Below the pieces are notes generated by a model. The model did no database searches and had not been told where the DNA came from. It was given only the letters and a program-made list of their open reading frames with translations. DNA of 64,000 nucleotides from JALZUE01 sp051251725 (GTDB lineage Bacteria; Pseudomonadota; Gammaproteobacteria; Enterobacterales; Alteromonadaceae). The position numbers were made by a program, and so were the translations under genes. Location: the NCBI GenBank assembly GCA_051251725.1, contig JBPOFN010000016.1:25487-89486 (forward strand), read 5' to 3'. This document shows, piece by piece, positions 1-9,234 of the stretch (position 1 is its first letter; each line of letters begins with the position of its first letter).

Positions 1-1
1 T

Positions 2-1222
2 GACGACGAAGAAAACAATATTTTAGCTGTCTTACATCAGGTTATTCCTGAATTATCAGCAGAGCAAATCCGTCAAGATAACAATATGGTTTTGAAGAAG
101 TTTGAAAAAAGATTAAAAGATATTCAAGCGATTAAAATTCTAGCTGAAGAAGCATTAGAATGTAATCAACTGTTATTTAAAGAAAAAGGCAAAGAAACCG
201 AAAACTTTAAATACAAATTACGCATGGATAAAATAGAAAAAAAAATTGATAGTAAATACAAAAAATCTTCAAGGTTCATTAAAAACTTTGGTCTCGACAA
301 GTTTATTAAATCAACGCAAACCAAACATGATTGGTCTGATGATAAAGTTGAAGAAACAGGTCGTTTATATTACCAAGCATATATTGATTCTTGTCTGTCA
401 CTAATGACCCATTTACAAGCTTGTTGCCAGCGGATAAGAAATCGCACCGAAGAACAAAAAAGCAAGCCTGATGTCGAGCAGCTGTTACAACAGTGGCAAC
501 AAGATAATCAATTTGGTCGAACTAAAAACTGGTTCGAAAAAAACGGTGCTGGCCTAAGTCAATTAACAGCTACACAACAACAGCTATATCAGGAACATCT
601 ACAAACCTTTAATGAGATTCTCAGCAGTGAAGATACGGCTCATTTAACACGCACGAAAAAAGAAGCCTCGTTAAACGGTGTGCGAAGAAAAATTATTATT
701 TTGTATTACCAACGTAATATAGATGCGCTTGTTTCAATGGCAACTCGACTTGAGTTGTATGATAAAAGTGATCAACAAGCAACTCAGCTTAGTTTATTAG
801 CAACGGCGTATTTATTTGCGGCCAATAATGACCATGAACAAGCTTTGCAATGTTTTGAAACACTAGACAAAGAAGAAATTCAAGAAGATGAGTTACAGCT
901 AATGGCTTCATTAGCGATTAAAGCACAGCAGCCTGATAAAGCGGAAGTTATTCTTAAAATGCTAGCCGATATTGCTGACATTTATCAGCCTAATTATGCC
1001 AAACTATTAAAACTGCTTGGTAAGTATCAAGAATCAATTGATGAATATACTCGTTATTTAGAGAAAAATTATGATGACATTAAAACTTGGTTGGCACTTG
1101 CTAAGCTTTACTTGTCATTACAAGCGAACGAGTCAGCTAAAATGGCATTAACGGTTATTTTAGAAAAGGATCCTGAAAACATGGAAGCTAAAAGCTACTT
1201 AAGTAACCTTACTTCGGGTTAA
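2..1222 (+). CDS. TPR-containing protein, 5' end missing
   Basis: The reading frame is already open at base 2 and an internal ATG lies at 86, so the gene begins left of the window and only the C-terminal part is visible. The visible part is hydrophilic, rich in Lys, Glu and Gln, and has no membrane segment. Its last third (about 140 residues before the stop) reads as helix-turn-helix pairs with alternating Ala, Leu and Tyr, typical of tetratricopeptide repeats, for example the stretch around LLKLLGKYQESIDEYTRYL. TPR proteins are protein-protein scaffolds. It converges with the nonulosonic acid cluster with no base between the two stop codons. A role linked to flagellin glycosylation or export is possible from location only; the specific family is not recognised. 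Confidence 0.7.
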   Translation, partial: DDEENNILAVLHQVIPELSAEQIRQDNNMVLKKFEKRLKDIQAIKILAEEALECNQLLFKEKGKETENFKYKLRMDKIEKKIDSKYKKSSRFIKNFGLDKFIKSTQTKHDWSDDKVEETGRLYYQAYIDSCLSLMTHLQACCQRIRNRTEEQKSKPDVEQLLQQWQQDNQFGRTKNWFEKNGAGLSQLTATQQQLYQEHLQTFNEILSSEDTAHLTRTKKEASLNGVRRKIIILYYQRNIDALVSMATRLELYDKSDQQATQLSLLATAYLFAANNDHEQALQCFETLDKEEIQEDELQLMASLAIKAQQPDKAEVILKMLADIADIYQPNYAKLLKLLGKYQESIDEYTRYLEKNYDDIKTWLALAKLYLSLQANESAKMALTVILEKDPENMEAKSYLSNLTSG

Positions 1223-1921
1223 TTAAGCATTAAATAACTGTTCAGCCAAATCAAAATCTGCTTGGCTGTCGATATCTATCGATTTATTTTCAGGCATAAG
1301 ATACGGCAATGTTGTGCCGTTATAAAAGCTTGTGAGATCATTTGCTGGCAAAATAAATATTGCGCCATTGGGCAATAAAACATCCGCATTTTCTTGTCGA
1401 GCATGTTGGCTTTTCTGCTGCTCTTGTTGGTCAATAAAATCGGCGAAACCTTGTTCATTACAGCGCATTATCCAAGCAAATTTATTTAACACTTTATAAC
1501 AAGAAAAAACCCTTAAGCCCTGCTCTGTTTGATTTTTAGCGTATAGCTCTAATGCTTCATCAATGTGTTCACAACTGCGTAATGGCGAGGTTGGCTGTAA
1601 GTTAACGACTATATCAAAGCGTGATTTTTGTTGCTGAAAATGCATAACACTATGATTAAGCGCAGCCATCAATGATGCCGTATCACTCGCCAGCGCTTGA
1701 GGGCGAATAATAACCTTAGCACCATATTTTTCAGCGATCTCCGCATAAACTTTAGAGTCAGTTGAAACCACCACTTCATCAATATATTGCGACTGTAAAG
1801 CGGCTAAAATAGTCCATGCCATCAGTGGCTTACCATTGAGTAGCTTAATATTTTTATCAATCAAGCCTTTAGAGCCTGAGCGAGCGCCGATAAAGGCTAA
1901 TACTTTTTTATTTTTTAACAT
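1223..1921 (-). CDS. legF: CMP-nonulosonic (legionaminic/neuraminic) acid cytidylyltransferase
   Basis: This 232-residue protein belongs to the acylneuraminate cytidylyltransferase family (NeuA/PtmB/LegF). It activates a nine-carbon sugar with CTP to give the CMP-sugar used by a glycosyltransferase. The nucleotide-binding signature GARSGSKG is at residues 12-19, followed by the KNIKLLNGKPLMAWTI stretch, and the conserved NLQPTSPLR motif lies mid-protein. ATG at 1921 is chosen; a TTG one codon earlier is less likely. It is the last gene of the legB-legG-legI-legX-legF run. Neighbouring legX favours legionaminic over pseudaminic or neuraminic acid as product, but the exact sugar cannot be proven from sequence. 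Confidence 0.85.
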   Translation of the reverse strand: MLKNKKVLAFIGARSGSKGLIDKNIKLLNGKPLMAWTILAALQSQYIDEVVVSTDSKVYAEIAEKYGAKVIIRPQALASDTASLMAALNHSVMHFQQQKSRFDIVVNLQPTSPLRSCEHIDEALELYAKNQTEQGLRVFSCYKVLNKFAWIMRCNEQGFADFIDQQEQQKSQHARQENADVLLPNGAIFILPANDLTSFYNGTTLPYLMPENKSIDIDSQADFDLAEQLFNA

Positions 1922-1941
1922 CAATAAACTACGTCGTTCAG

Positions 1942-2994
1942 TTAGAATTGGGTTTTTACATCGATTTTCGCTTGATCAAAATCAGGCATTTTTCCGATAT
2001 CTAACCAATATTCATGAATCGGAAAAATAGTAACGTCTTCATCATTAGCTATTTGCTGTTCAATTAAAGTTGGCATATCAATCTTCTGATTTTTATCAAC
2101 TTTTTTAACTAGTTCGGGATTTACAACATAAATACCGGCATTAACAAAGTGTCGTTGCATCGGCTTTTCAACCATAGAAAGAATTTTATTTCCTTGTGAT
2201 TCAATCACGCCATAAGGTATTTGGTATTCATATTCAGTAACGCACATAGTTGCAATGGAACTTTGCATCAAATGGTATTCTAATAAATGAGCGAAATCCA
2301 CTTTCGTTAATAAGTCACCATTCATCATAATCAGTGGCAGTTCAGGTAAGTTATTTGGCAATAATCCGAGTGCGCCTCCGGTGCCTAACGGACTATCTTC
2401 ATAGACGTATTCGATAGTCACGCCCCACTTATCGCCATCACCAAAATAATCTTCGATCATTTCCGGCATATAGTGAGTCGAGATATAAAAACGATGAAAA
2501 CCAGCCGCAATAAAGTTTTCCAAAATAGTTTCTAATATTGGTTTACCGCCAAGTTTTAATAACGGCTTAGGACAATTATCGGTTAACGGTTTTAGCCTTG
2601 TGCCAAAGCCACCCGCCATAAGAAATACTGGATTATCATAATGACTGCGTTCAACAATTTTTTGTAATGTTTCCAAGCCAACAACAATGTCATTTTCAAC
2701 AATCGGAATGGCCAATAAAGCTTTGCGATTCATTAAGTTTAATAATTGGCTTTTAGAGGTGCCGCGCTTAGCAACAGACGGTGTGGTATGCATAACCGCA
2801 GCTATTGGGCTGTCCATCTCAACATGGCGAATCAGTGCTCGGCGAATATCACCATCGGTAACAACACCTAAAAGCTTTCTGTCTTCATCAACCACCAAAG
2901 CTAATTGCATCGCGCCTTTATCAATAATCGCAATAGTTTCTGCCATGGTAGTCGTTGGGGAAATTAGAATTTTTTGCCAATCTTCAACCGTCAT
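1942..2994 (-). CDS. legX: CBS-domain nucleotidyltransferase, LegX/PtmE-like (GDP-GlcN synthesis)
   Basis: This 350-residue protein has two CBS motifs in roughly the first 120 residues, then a sugar-1-phosphate nucleotidyltransferase domain starting at MAGGFGTRLKPLTDNCPKP, with the metal-site motif MNGDLL further on. This architecture is that of Campylobacter PtmE/LegX, a glucosamine-1-phosphate guanylyltransferase that feeds the GDP-linked legionaminic acid route. Its presence is the strongest local pointer to legionaminic acid, because pseudaminic and neuraminic pathways use UDP-GlcNAc and do not need it. It lies between legI and legF on the same strand, 20 bases from legF. The substrate assignment is by family and context. 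Confidence 0.82.
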   Translation of the reverse strand: MTVEDWQKILISPTTTMAETIAIIDKGAMQLALVVDEDRKLLGVVTDGDIRRALIRHVEMDSPIAAVMHTTPSVAKRGTSKSQLLNLMNRKALLAIPIVENDIVVGLETLQKIVERSHYDNPVFLMAGGFGTRLKPLTDNCPKPLLKLGGKPILETILENFIAAGFHRFYISTHYMPEMIEDYFGDGDKWGVTIEYVYEDSPLGTGGALGLLPNNLPELPLIMMNGDLLTKVDFAHLLEYHLMQSSIATMCVTEYEYQIPYGVIESQGNKILSMVEKPMQRHFVNAGIYVVNPELVKKVDKNQKIDMPTLIEQQIANDEDVTIFPIHEYWLDIGKMPDFDQAKIDVKTQF

Positions 2995-3051
2995 AATTAG
3001 CCTTGAATGTTAATTCGTCTGTATTAAATAAAGCAATAATTACACCAATGG

Positions 3052-4140
3052 TCAATCAAAGCTTAAGGTTTCGCCGGCGTTAAAATGGCGAATGGCGGCA
3101 CTACCAAGTAAATCATAATAATATTTAGCTGATAAACCATCCCCTGGACGCATAACGATTAAGTCCTGTTCAGTAATTATTTGACCTTGTTTGATATCAT
3201 GTTTAGCGAAAATACTTTTGCGGGCGACCGCAATGTTTTTTTGTTCTGATGCGGTCGCTGTTTTCACTTTATTACCTAATGCCGAGTCGATAATTCTGAT
3301 TGCGCTAACTAATTCAGTTAATTCATCAGGCTCTAATGAAGCTTGATGATCAGGTCCTGGTAAATTGCGATCAAGGGTAAAGTGTTTTTCAATAATATGG
3401 GCACCTTTCGCTACTGCCGCGAGCGAAACGTTAATACCTTGCGTATGATCAGAATAACCAATTGGCAACATAAAATGCTCCGCCATCAAGTCCATAGCAC
3501 AAAGATTTACTTCGTTAATAGGCGCAGGATATTCGGTCGTGCAATGTAAAACAGAGACTTTTTCTTTTAATAATTGCAGACCCAACTTGCTGTTATAGGC
3601 TTGCTTAAATGCTGCTCGACTCGGGATTGTTACTTGTTGATTTTGCTGAGCTATCAAACCAAATGATATTACCGATAAGGCAAATTCAATATCAGCAAGA
3701 TCGCACATTCCGGTCGATACAATTAAATCACAACCAGTTAACGCGTGTTTAAGAATAAAAGGCGCATTGGTAATTTCACCGGAAGGTATTTTAAGGGTTG
3801 TTAATCCCATAACATCCACTAGAAAAGCTAAACTTTCATCGTCAAAGGCCGTCGACAGATAATCAATACCTTGCTGCAAACAATAGTCTTTAACCGCTAA
3901 ATGTTCGTCAAAGGTAAGCTCTAACTTTTTTAACATGGCCAGCTGCGATTGCTCTTGTTTGGTATTCGCAATTTGATAATCCGCTTGTTTCGCCTCACTG
4001 TTTGCTAATAGTTCAGCTTTAAAAGTTTGAAATTTAACGATGTCAGCGCCGGCATTTACTGCCGCATCAACTAACGCAAAGGCTCGTTCAATAGAGCCAT
4101 TATGATTTACCCCTGCTTCGGCTATAATCACTGTCTTCAT
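3052..4140 (-). CDS. legI: N-acetylneuraminate/legionaminate synthase (NeuB family)
   Basis: This 362-residue protein condenses phosphoenolpyruvate with a six-carbon amino sugar to make a nonulosonic acid. The NeuB TIM-barrel motifs are visible: AEAGVNHNG at the N-terminus, KFQTFKAE near residue 40, CTTEYPAP and IGYSDHTQG in the second half. A C-terminal SAF (antifreeze-like) domain covers about the last 65 residues. Length is normal for the family. Its ATG overlaps the legG stop by 4 bases, indicating translational coupling. Within the NeuB family it could make neuraminic, legionaminic or pseudaminic acid; neighbouring legX and legB favour legionaminic acid. Confidence 0.87.
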   Translation of the reverse strand: MKTVIIAEAGVNHNGSIERAFALVDAAVNAGADIVKFQTFKAELLANSEAKQADYQIANTKQEQSQLAMLKKLELTFDEHLAVKDYCLQQGIDYLSTAFDDESLAFLVDVMGLTTLKIPSGEITNAPFILKHALTGCDLIVSTGMCDLADIEFALSVISFGLIAQQNQQVTIPSRAAFKQAYNSKLGLQLLKEKVSVLHCTTEYPAPINEVNLCAMDLMAEHFMLPIGYSDHTQGINVSLAAVAKGAHIIEKHFTLDRNLPGPDHQASLEPDELTELVSAIRIIDSALGNKVKTATASEQKNIAVARKSIFAKHDIKQGQIITEQDLIVMRPGDGLSAKYYYDLLGSAAIRHFNAGETLSFD

Positions 4141-5309
4141 GCTTGGTTATCCAGATCGTAGAATTCTTTTTGCAGCGGACTCGGCTTTTGATATGCCAAT
4201 AAATGGCTAGCAATCGCTTTTGACGCTTGTCCTTGGCCATAAGGGTTCTGATAAATAATCCGATCATTTGAAGCTTTTAATTCAATCGCCTTGTTAATGG
4301 TATCAATAATATCCTTACTTTCAGGTAAACAATTTAACACTGAATCACTGGCTAAACGCCCTTTTTGGCGATCGCCAATATTAACTGTCGGCACAAAAAA
4401 TGAGGGTGCTTCAATAATACCGCTTGATGAGTTACCAATAACTGCAGTGGCATATTTCATTGCTGATAAATAACGTAACTGGCCCATTGAAGAAAGTAAT
4501 AAAACCTGTTTATTTTGCTGCTCAAATTGCTGCAATGCGGTAATGATTTGATCGCCATTAGCATCGGCGTTTGGGTAAGTAATAATAAATTGGTATGCAG
4601 AAAAAAAACTCAGCGCATCAAATAAATGAGTAAGCTGCTGCAATGGCTCTTGTTCACCTAAGGTTTCTGGGTGAAAGGTAATTAAGAAGTACTTCTCAGT
4701 AAAGTTAAACTTAAAAACCTCAGACAATTGCTCAAGGGTTAAAAAATTGACCTGGTTAAGATAATCTAACCCTGGGGCACCAACATTAAAAACCGTATCA
4801 GGCTGCTCACCCATTTGAATTAAACGCTGGCGATAAGTTTCTGCTGCCGTGAAATGTAAGTGCGACATTTTACTGATGGCATGGCGAATGACATCATCAA
4901 TCGCCCCTTGGGTAATTTCTCCACCATGGATATGAGCAATCGGGACATTGAATAACATTGCCGTTTGTACTATCGCGAGCGCTTCATAGCGATCGCCCAA
5001 CACAACTAAAATATCGGGTTGATGTTTTTCAAACGCTTGTGCGGCCAATTTTGTCGCTAGCGACAATGACTTTGCCGTTGCAAGGGGGGATTCTGTCGTT
5101 TGTAAAAAATCAAGTTGCTCGGTGACCGTAAAACCATCCGCTAAAATATGCTCTAGAGTATAACCATATTTTTTCGATAAGTGCGTGCCGCCAACCCATA
5201 ATTGCAATTGCGCTTGCTGTAAGGCATCAGCTTGCTGAAGTTCTTTGAGCAAAAAATAAAGTAAACCATATTCAGCACGTGTACCGGTAAAAACAGCAAT
5301 TTTTTTCAT
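4137..5309 (-). CDS. legG: Hydrolysing NDP-sugar 2-epimerase (NeuC/LegG family)
   Basis: This 390-residue protein belongs to the hydrolysing UDP-GlcNAc 2-epimerase family, which removes the nucleotide while inverting C2 to give the free amino sugar consumed by the NeuB-type synthase. Visible signatures are GTRAEYGLL at residues 9-17, LGDRYEAL, AHIHGGE, TFHPETLG and GNSSSGIIEAP; the acidic, His and Arg active-site residues of the family are in these motifs. It starts with ATG at 5309, 14 bases after legB, and overlaps legI by 4 bases. In the legionaminic route LegG acts after the aminotransferase LegC and acetyltransferase LegH, neither of which is encoded in this window. Confidence 0.85.
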   Translation of the reverse strand: MKKIAVFTGTRAEYGLLYFLLKELQQADALQQAQLQLWVGGTHLSKKYGYTLEHILADGFTVTEQLDFLQTTESPLATAKSLSLATKLAAQAFEKHQPDILVVLGDRYEALAIVQTAMLFNVPIAHIHGGEITQGAIDDVIRHAISKMSHLHFTAAETYRQRLIQMGEQPDTVFNVGAPGLDYLNQVNFLTLEQLSEVFKFNFTEKYFLITFHPETLGEQEPLQQLTHLFDALSFFSAYQFIITYPNADANGDQIITALQQFEQQNKQVLLLSSMGQLRYLSAMKYATAVIGNSSSGIIEAPSFFVPTVNIGDRQKGRLASDSVLNCLPESKDIIDTINKAIELKASNDRIIYQNPYGQGQASKAIASHLLAYQKPSPLQKEFYDLDNQA

Positions 5310-5323
5310 TCGATCCCTGTTAC

Positions 5324-6310
5324 TTAAACATTATAAATATCATGTTTATATTTGGCTAAATTCTCTTTTTGGATAAACCAATCTATGGTTTTTTTCAGCC
5401 CAGTTTCAATATTATATTCAGGCATAAAACCGGTTAAGGTATTAATTTTTTCATTATTGCACCAAAGGCGCTGCACTTCTGATTTATCAGGCCGTAAGCG
5501 CTGTTCATCAACAATAAAATTAACATCACTTGCCATTAAGTTTTTAATTAGCTCAAGCGTTTCTCCGACACTTATTTCAAAATTTGAGCCTATATTCACC
5601 GTTTCTCCGATCGCATCAGGACAATTAGCTAATGCTAAAAAGCCGCGGCAAGTATCAACAACATAATTAAAATCACGGGTTGGTGTTACATCCCCCAACT
5701 TAATGTTTTTTTCACCATTGGCTATTTGTGAAATTATCGTTGGAATTACCGCCCGTGCTGATTGCCTTGGGCCATAAGTATTAAATGGCCGTGCTATCGT
5801 TAAAGGTAAATCGAAACTATTAAAGAAACTCATAGCCATTGCATCAGCGGCTATTTTAGATGCGCTATAAGGGGATTGCGGTTGCAGTGGGTGATTTTCA
5901 TCTATTGGTACATATTTAGCGGTGCCGTAAACTTCACTTGTTGAGGTATGAATAATACGTTTAACTTTATTATCTAAGCTCGCCTGACATATATTTAGAG
6001 TACCAGTGATATTTGTTTCAACATAAGTTTGTGGCGCAACATAGGAAAACGGAATAGCGATTAACGCAGCAAGGTGATAAACAATATCAACACCTTGAGT
6101 GATATTTCGACAAAAATGTGGGTCTCGAATATCACCGCAAATAATCTCAACTTGTTTTTGACAGTCAATATCTTCGAGCCAACCCCAATGATTAAACGAG
6201 TTATATTGGGCAAGCGCCTTAACTTTAAAACCTGACTTAACTAATAGTTCAACAAGATGAGAACCAATAAAACCATCGGCACCGGTAACAAGTACAACAG
6301 TATTATTCAT
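5324..6310 (-). CDS. legB: NAD-dependent 4,6-dehydratase, LegB-like SDR
   Basis: This 328-residue extended short-chain dehydrogenase/reductase has an N-terminal Rossmann motif GADGFIGSH (residues 10-18), the STSEVYG motif with catalytic Ser/Thr, and the YSASK motif (Tyr-x3-Lys) near residue 147. LegB enzymes convert NDP-GlcNAc to the 4-keto-6-deoxy sugar, the first committed step of legionaminic acid synthesis. It is the first gene of the sugar cluster and starts 47 bases after the fliT stop, so it may be cotranscribed with flaG-fliD-fliS-fliT. Other SDR sugar dehydratases (for example dTDP-glucose or UDP-GlcNAc types) are similar; the assignment relies on neighbours. Confidence 0.82.
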   Translation of the reverse strand: MNNTVVLVTGADGFIGSHLVELLVKSGFKVKALAQYNSFNHWGWLEDIDCQKQVEIICGDIRDPHFCRNITQGVDIVYHLAALIAIPFSYVAPQTYVETNITGTLNICQASLDNKVKRIIHTSTSEVYGTAKYVPIDENHPLQPQSPYSASKIAADAMAMSFFNSFDLPLTIARPFNTYGPRQSARAVIPTIISQIANGEKNIKLGDVTPTRDFNYVVDTCRGFLALANCPDAIGETVNIGSNFEISVGETLELIKNLMASDVNFIVDEQRLRPDKSEVQRLWCNNEKINTLTGFMPEYNIETGLKKTIDWFIQKENLAKYKHDIYNV

Positions 6311-6357
6311 AAGGTATGAGACTCCAAGAGATTAAAGGATAAAACAATGATAACTTA

Positions 6358-6693
6358 TCAAATACTGCTGCGATAAGCTTTTATTGCTTTTTTACCTTTC
6401 GCTTGTTGTGAGCTTTGCCCTAACAGCTTTTGAGACTTTTCTTTGATAAGACTAAGATAATGTTTATCTCTCGTTTGAATTGAAATAAGAAATTGTTGAA
6501 ATTTTTGCTCTGTGAATGACGCCTGAGCAGGGTCATTAAGTATAATGCCATCAACCACTTGTTTTAATTCCACTAATAATACTTGCCTTTGAGCGAGTAA
6601 ATTAGCGCAGTCTGATTCATTCTCTTGCTCAAGCAATGATTCGACTGCGGTGGTTAACGCAATTATTTTTTGGTAAAAGGCATCAGTTGACAC
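6358..6693 (-). CDS. fliT: FliT-like flagellar export chaperone
   Basis: This 111-residue helical, Gln/Glu/Lys-rich protein is encoded 2 bases after fliS and starts with GTG at 6693. FliT-family proteins are cytoplasmic chaperones for the filament cap FliD and can modulate flagellar transcription. Sequence conservation in this family is poor; size, helical composition, the position directly after flaG-fliD-fliS and the same-strand packing support the call. A charged C-terminal tail (KGKKAIKAYRSS) is seen. It could also be called a FlaI/FlaJ-type small flagellar protein as in Vibrio. Confidence 0.65.
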   Translation of the reverse strand: MSTDAFYQKIIALTTAVESLLEQENESDCANLLAQRQVLLVELKQVVDGIILNDPAQASFTEQKFQQFLISIQTRDKHYLSLIKEKSQKLLGQSSQQAKGKKAIKAYRSSI

Positions 6694-6695
6694 AC

Positions 6696-7133
6696 TTATA
6701 CACCAGCGACTTCTTTATTTTTTTCTTTCAGCAATTCAATGCCTTCTTTTTTACTTACTTCTGGCATTTCAAACCAAGCATCACGTAACGGCTTAAGTAA
6801 ACCATTTACTTCTGTGACCATTTCAATATTTAGTTTCAGACTAGCTTCTAGGGCTCGATCAATACAATAGGCATATAAATCATCGAAACGTTGTGAAATG
6901 GCAGGTTCGGCATCAAAGTCTAACGAGGCGCGTAATGCTGATACGATATTAACAAATTTGGTAATTGACTGTGATTTCAACTCAAAATCTTTGCGCTCAA
7001 TAGCGCCTTTAGAAATAGAAAGGCTTTGCAACGCACCATCAAACATCATCACAATGATTTGATGTGGATTAGATTCTAAAATACCACTATCGATATTAAC
7101 TTTTTTATAGGCTTGTAAGTTCTGTCTCATCAT
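6696..7133 (-). CDS. fliS: Flagellin export chaperone FliS
   Basis: This 145-residue protein matches the FliS four-helix chaperone that binds the flagellin C-terminus in the cytoplasm and delivers it to the type III export gate. The N-terminal AYKKVNIDSGILESNPHQIIVMMFDGAL pattern (Tyr, then Pro-His-Gln, then Leu-hydrophobic-Asp-Gly-Ala) is the family hallmark. It starts with one of two adjacent ATGs at 7133/7130 and lies in the flaG-fliD-fliS-fliT order common in polar flagellar clusters. Five client proteins (four flagellins and FliD) are encoded just upstream. Confidence 0.9.
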   Translation of the reverse strand: MMRQNLQAYKKVNIDSGILESNPHQIIVMMFDGALQSLSISKGAIERKDFELKSQSITKFVNIVSALRASLDFDAEPAISQRFDDLYAYCIDRALEASLKLNIEMVTEVNGLLKPLRDAWFEMPEVSKKEGIELLKEKNKEVAGV

Positions 7134-7183
7134 AATACCCCTGCTTTTAAGTAGTAAAACGATTTATTTTACGACTCTAATCA

Positions 7184-8617
7184 TTATTCAGATGCGGTCT
7201 TTGGTTTCAACGCACTTGTTAACCAACTACTCGTCGCATCATAAGCTGCTATGGTAGAATCAAGAAAAGCAAAGCGAGAACGTAAAGTCTCTTCATAGCT
7301 TCGAAGAAAATCTTCATGGGCTTGCCATTCATCTTCAATATCTTCTAAATTCGCATTTAACGTTTTTTCTCTGACGGATAACGAGCCATCAGAGTCAGTA
7401 TAGGTCTCAATCAAAGATGTCAATTGACTGACCACCCCTCCATCAGCTGCAAAAAGCGAACCAACCTGATCGAGATTATTAGCGATAGCATTGCTTAATT
7501 GCTTAGCGCCTGAGTCCATAGTACCTATACCAACCGCAGATATTTCTAATTTACCATCACGGTTGATTAGAATACCTATGCTGCTTAGCGCATTAACATT
7601 ACCAGTAACGCCACTTACCGTACTAGTAACAATATTGTTTAACTGGCCTCTCATTGAACGCAAATCTGAATCAAAGGCTAATCGACCTTGACGAGGTGCA
7701 GCTAAGCCAACCATAGCTTCTGTTAACGCATTATAGCCACTAACAAATTCATTAATTATTTCAGAAGCGACTGAAGTATCTTGTGCAATAGTTAACGTAC
7801 TGGCAACTGGGTTGTCTGAAGCATTTAATGTTGAGACTTTATTAACAACAATCGTGACATCTTCAATCGAGTTTTTAAATTCATTGGTTGAGCTATAAAC
7901 AACATTGTCATCTTTAGCGGCATTCGTTGGATCACCATTAATACGAATTTTTGCATCTTGGGCTGACGTTGTAACCGCATTAGCATTAGTTGTCATTGAT
8001 GTCGTATTCGACTGCGCTAAAGCATCTAGAGCATTATCATCCGTCGTTACGGTTAACTCATTAATTTCGCCGGTTTCTGATGAGCTGTAACTTAAATAAG
8101 TGCCACTTTCAAGATTAACTAAAGTGACTTGCACACCAAAATTATCGGTAGAAGAATTAATTTTATCTCGAATGGCCGATAAATCGTCAGCGCCATCAAT
8201 ATCAACATCGAAAGTATCACCATTTGCAGAAGCTAAGGTTAAGGTGCCAACACCAAAGGTTGTTCCTGCACCACCGGCAAAATTTTCTGTTTGGATTCGA
8301 GTGGCCGAAGCTAAGCGATCAACAATAATGTCAAAGCTGCCATCAGTGGCAAAACCATTAGTAGAGACTGAAATACTATCGTCACTAGCGGTAACCGTTT
8401 GCTGGTTAAACTCATCAATAGTGTCAAGTTTTTTAAGGACTGATTGGAATTGAGAAAGGGCTGATTTAAAACTACCAACACCCGACAATTCAGTTCGAGT
8501 GCGATCTTCTTTATCTTGTAAACGTATTTCGGTAGGCACCGACTCAGCAGTAATAAAAGCTTCGATAATAGACTCTAGCTCTAAACCAGAACCGATCCCT
8601 GCTTGGGTAATATTCAT
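7184..8617 (-). CDS. fliD: Flagellar filament cap protein FliD
   Basis: This 477-residue protein caps the growing filament outside the cell and folds incoming flagellin. The N-terminus (MNITQAGIGSGLELESII) shows the FliD pattern G-S-G-L-(D/E); both ends are heptad-like coiled-coil regions (for example the C-terminal LEDIEDEWQAHEDFLRSYEETLRS region) that form the D0/D1 stalk, and the centre is Ser/Thr/Asp-rich. ATG at 8617 is chosen because a GAGGTGG ribosome site lies 6 bases upstream; an in-frame TTG at 8632 overlaps that site and is rejected. It sits downstream of flaG and upstream of fliS. Confidence 0.92.
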   Translation of the reverse strand: MNITQAGIGSGLELESIIEAFITAESVPTEIRLQDKEDRTRTELSGVGSFKSALSQFQSVLKKLDTIDEFNQQTVTASDDSISVSTNGFATDGSFDIIVDRLASATRIQTENFAGGAGTTFGVGTLTLASANGDTFDVDIDGADDLSAIRDKINSSTDNFGVQVTLVNLESGTYLSYSSSETGEINELTVTTDDNALDALAQSNTTSMTTNANAVTTSAQDAKIRINGDPTNAAKDDNVVYSSTNEFKNSIEDVTIVVNKVSTLNASDNPVASTLTIAQDTSVASEIINEFVSGYNALTEAMVGLAAPRQGRLAFDSDLRSMRGQLNNIVTSTVSGVTGNVNALSSIGILINRDGKLEISAVGIGTMDSGAKQLSNAIANNLDQVGSLFAADGGVVSQLTSLIETYTDSDGSLSVREKTLNANLEDIEDEWQAHEDFLRSYEETLRSRFAFLDSTIAAYDATSSWLTSALKPKTASE

Positions 8618-8673
8618 AATCTGCCACCTCAAAATACATTTTAGTACAAGTTAATAAGTGTATCTATTTTATA

Positions 8674-9150
8674 TTAAATACTCTCATCAAGAAGTATACC
8701 AGTTTTTTGACTAATATCTTGTTGTAGCTCAACGATACGCTGAGCAATCATTAAAATTTCTTCCGACGGAAATTGTTTTATTAACTCATTGCTTTGTGAG
8801 TCATAAATTTTTATTACTGTTTTTTCTGAACCGTCATCATGAGTAAAATTAACCGTCCGAACCGGCATATTAATAAACTCTGAAATAGTTTTCATGGCAT
8901 CCGAGATCAGCTCAGATTCGGCATTTAGTTCATCTTGGCTTTTATTTTCTTTTTCTGCCACTTCCATTTGCTGAAAAGCAACTTCTGCGGTTTTATTCGA
9001 CTTATCCGTTGATAACTCAGAGATAGCAGCATTTTTATGTGCTTTTTTTAACTGCTCTTCAGAACCGTTATCTCTCGGTGTTTTTTTATTCAACGATGAA
9101 AAATCGTCAACCAACTGTATTGGACTATCTTTAATAATCTTGACTGACAT
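8674..9150 (-). CDS. flaG: FlaG family flagellar protein
   Basis: This 158-residue protein has a charged, low-complexity N-terminal half and a conserved C-terminal FlaG domain (about residues 90-155) containing the NFTHDDGSEKTVIKIYDSQ and LIKQFPSEEIL motifs. FlaG affects filament length in Vibrio and Campylobacter; its mechanism is unclear. It has a strong GGAGGTG ribosome site just before ATG at 9150. It lies between the terminator of the first flagellin gene and fliD. The N-terminal half is longer than in many FlaG proteins, which makes it less diagnostic than the C-terminus. Confidence 0.85.
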   Translation of the reverse strand: MSVKIIKDSPIQLVDDFSSLNKKTPRDNGSEEQLKKAHKNAAISELSTDKSNKTAEVAFQQMEVAEKENKSQDELNAESELISDAMKTISEFINMPVRTVNFTHDDGSEKTVIKIYDSQSNELIKQFPSEEILMIAQRIVELQQDISQKTGILLDESI

Positions 9151-9184
9151 ATGACACCTCCAATCAGTTAATTTTCAAAACGAA

Positions 9185-9210
9185 AATGACACTCAACCTT
9201 GAGTGTCATT
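9185..9210 (-). terminator. Intrinsic terminator of the fliD-proximal flagellin gene
   Basis: A perfect 12-base inverted repeat (AATGACACTCAA and its complement, separated by CC) lies 24 bases after the flagellin stop. On the minus strand it is followed by a T-rich stretch (ATTTTCGTTTT). It separates the flagellin transcript from flaG-fliD. Confidence 0.75.
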
Positions 9211-9234
9211 ATTTTGTCGATTATTCAGTTAACC

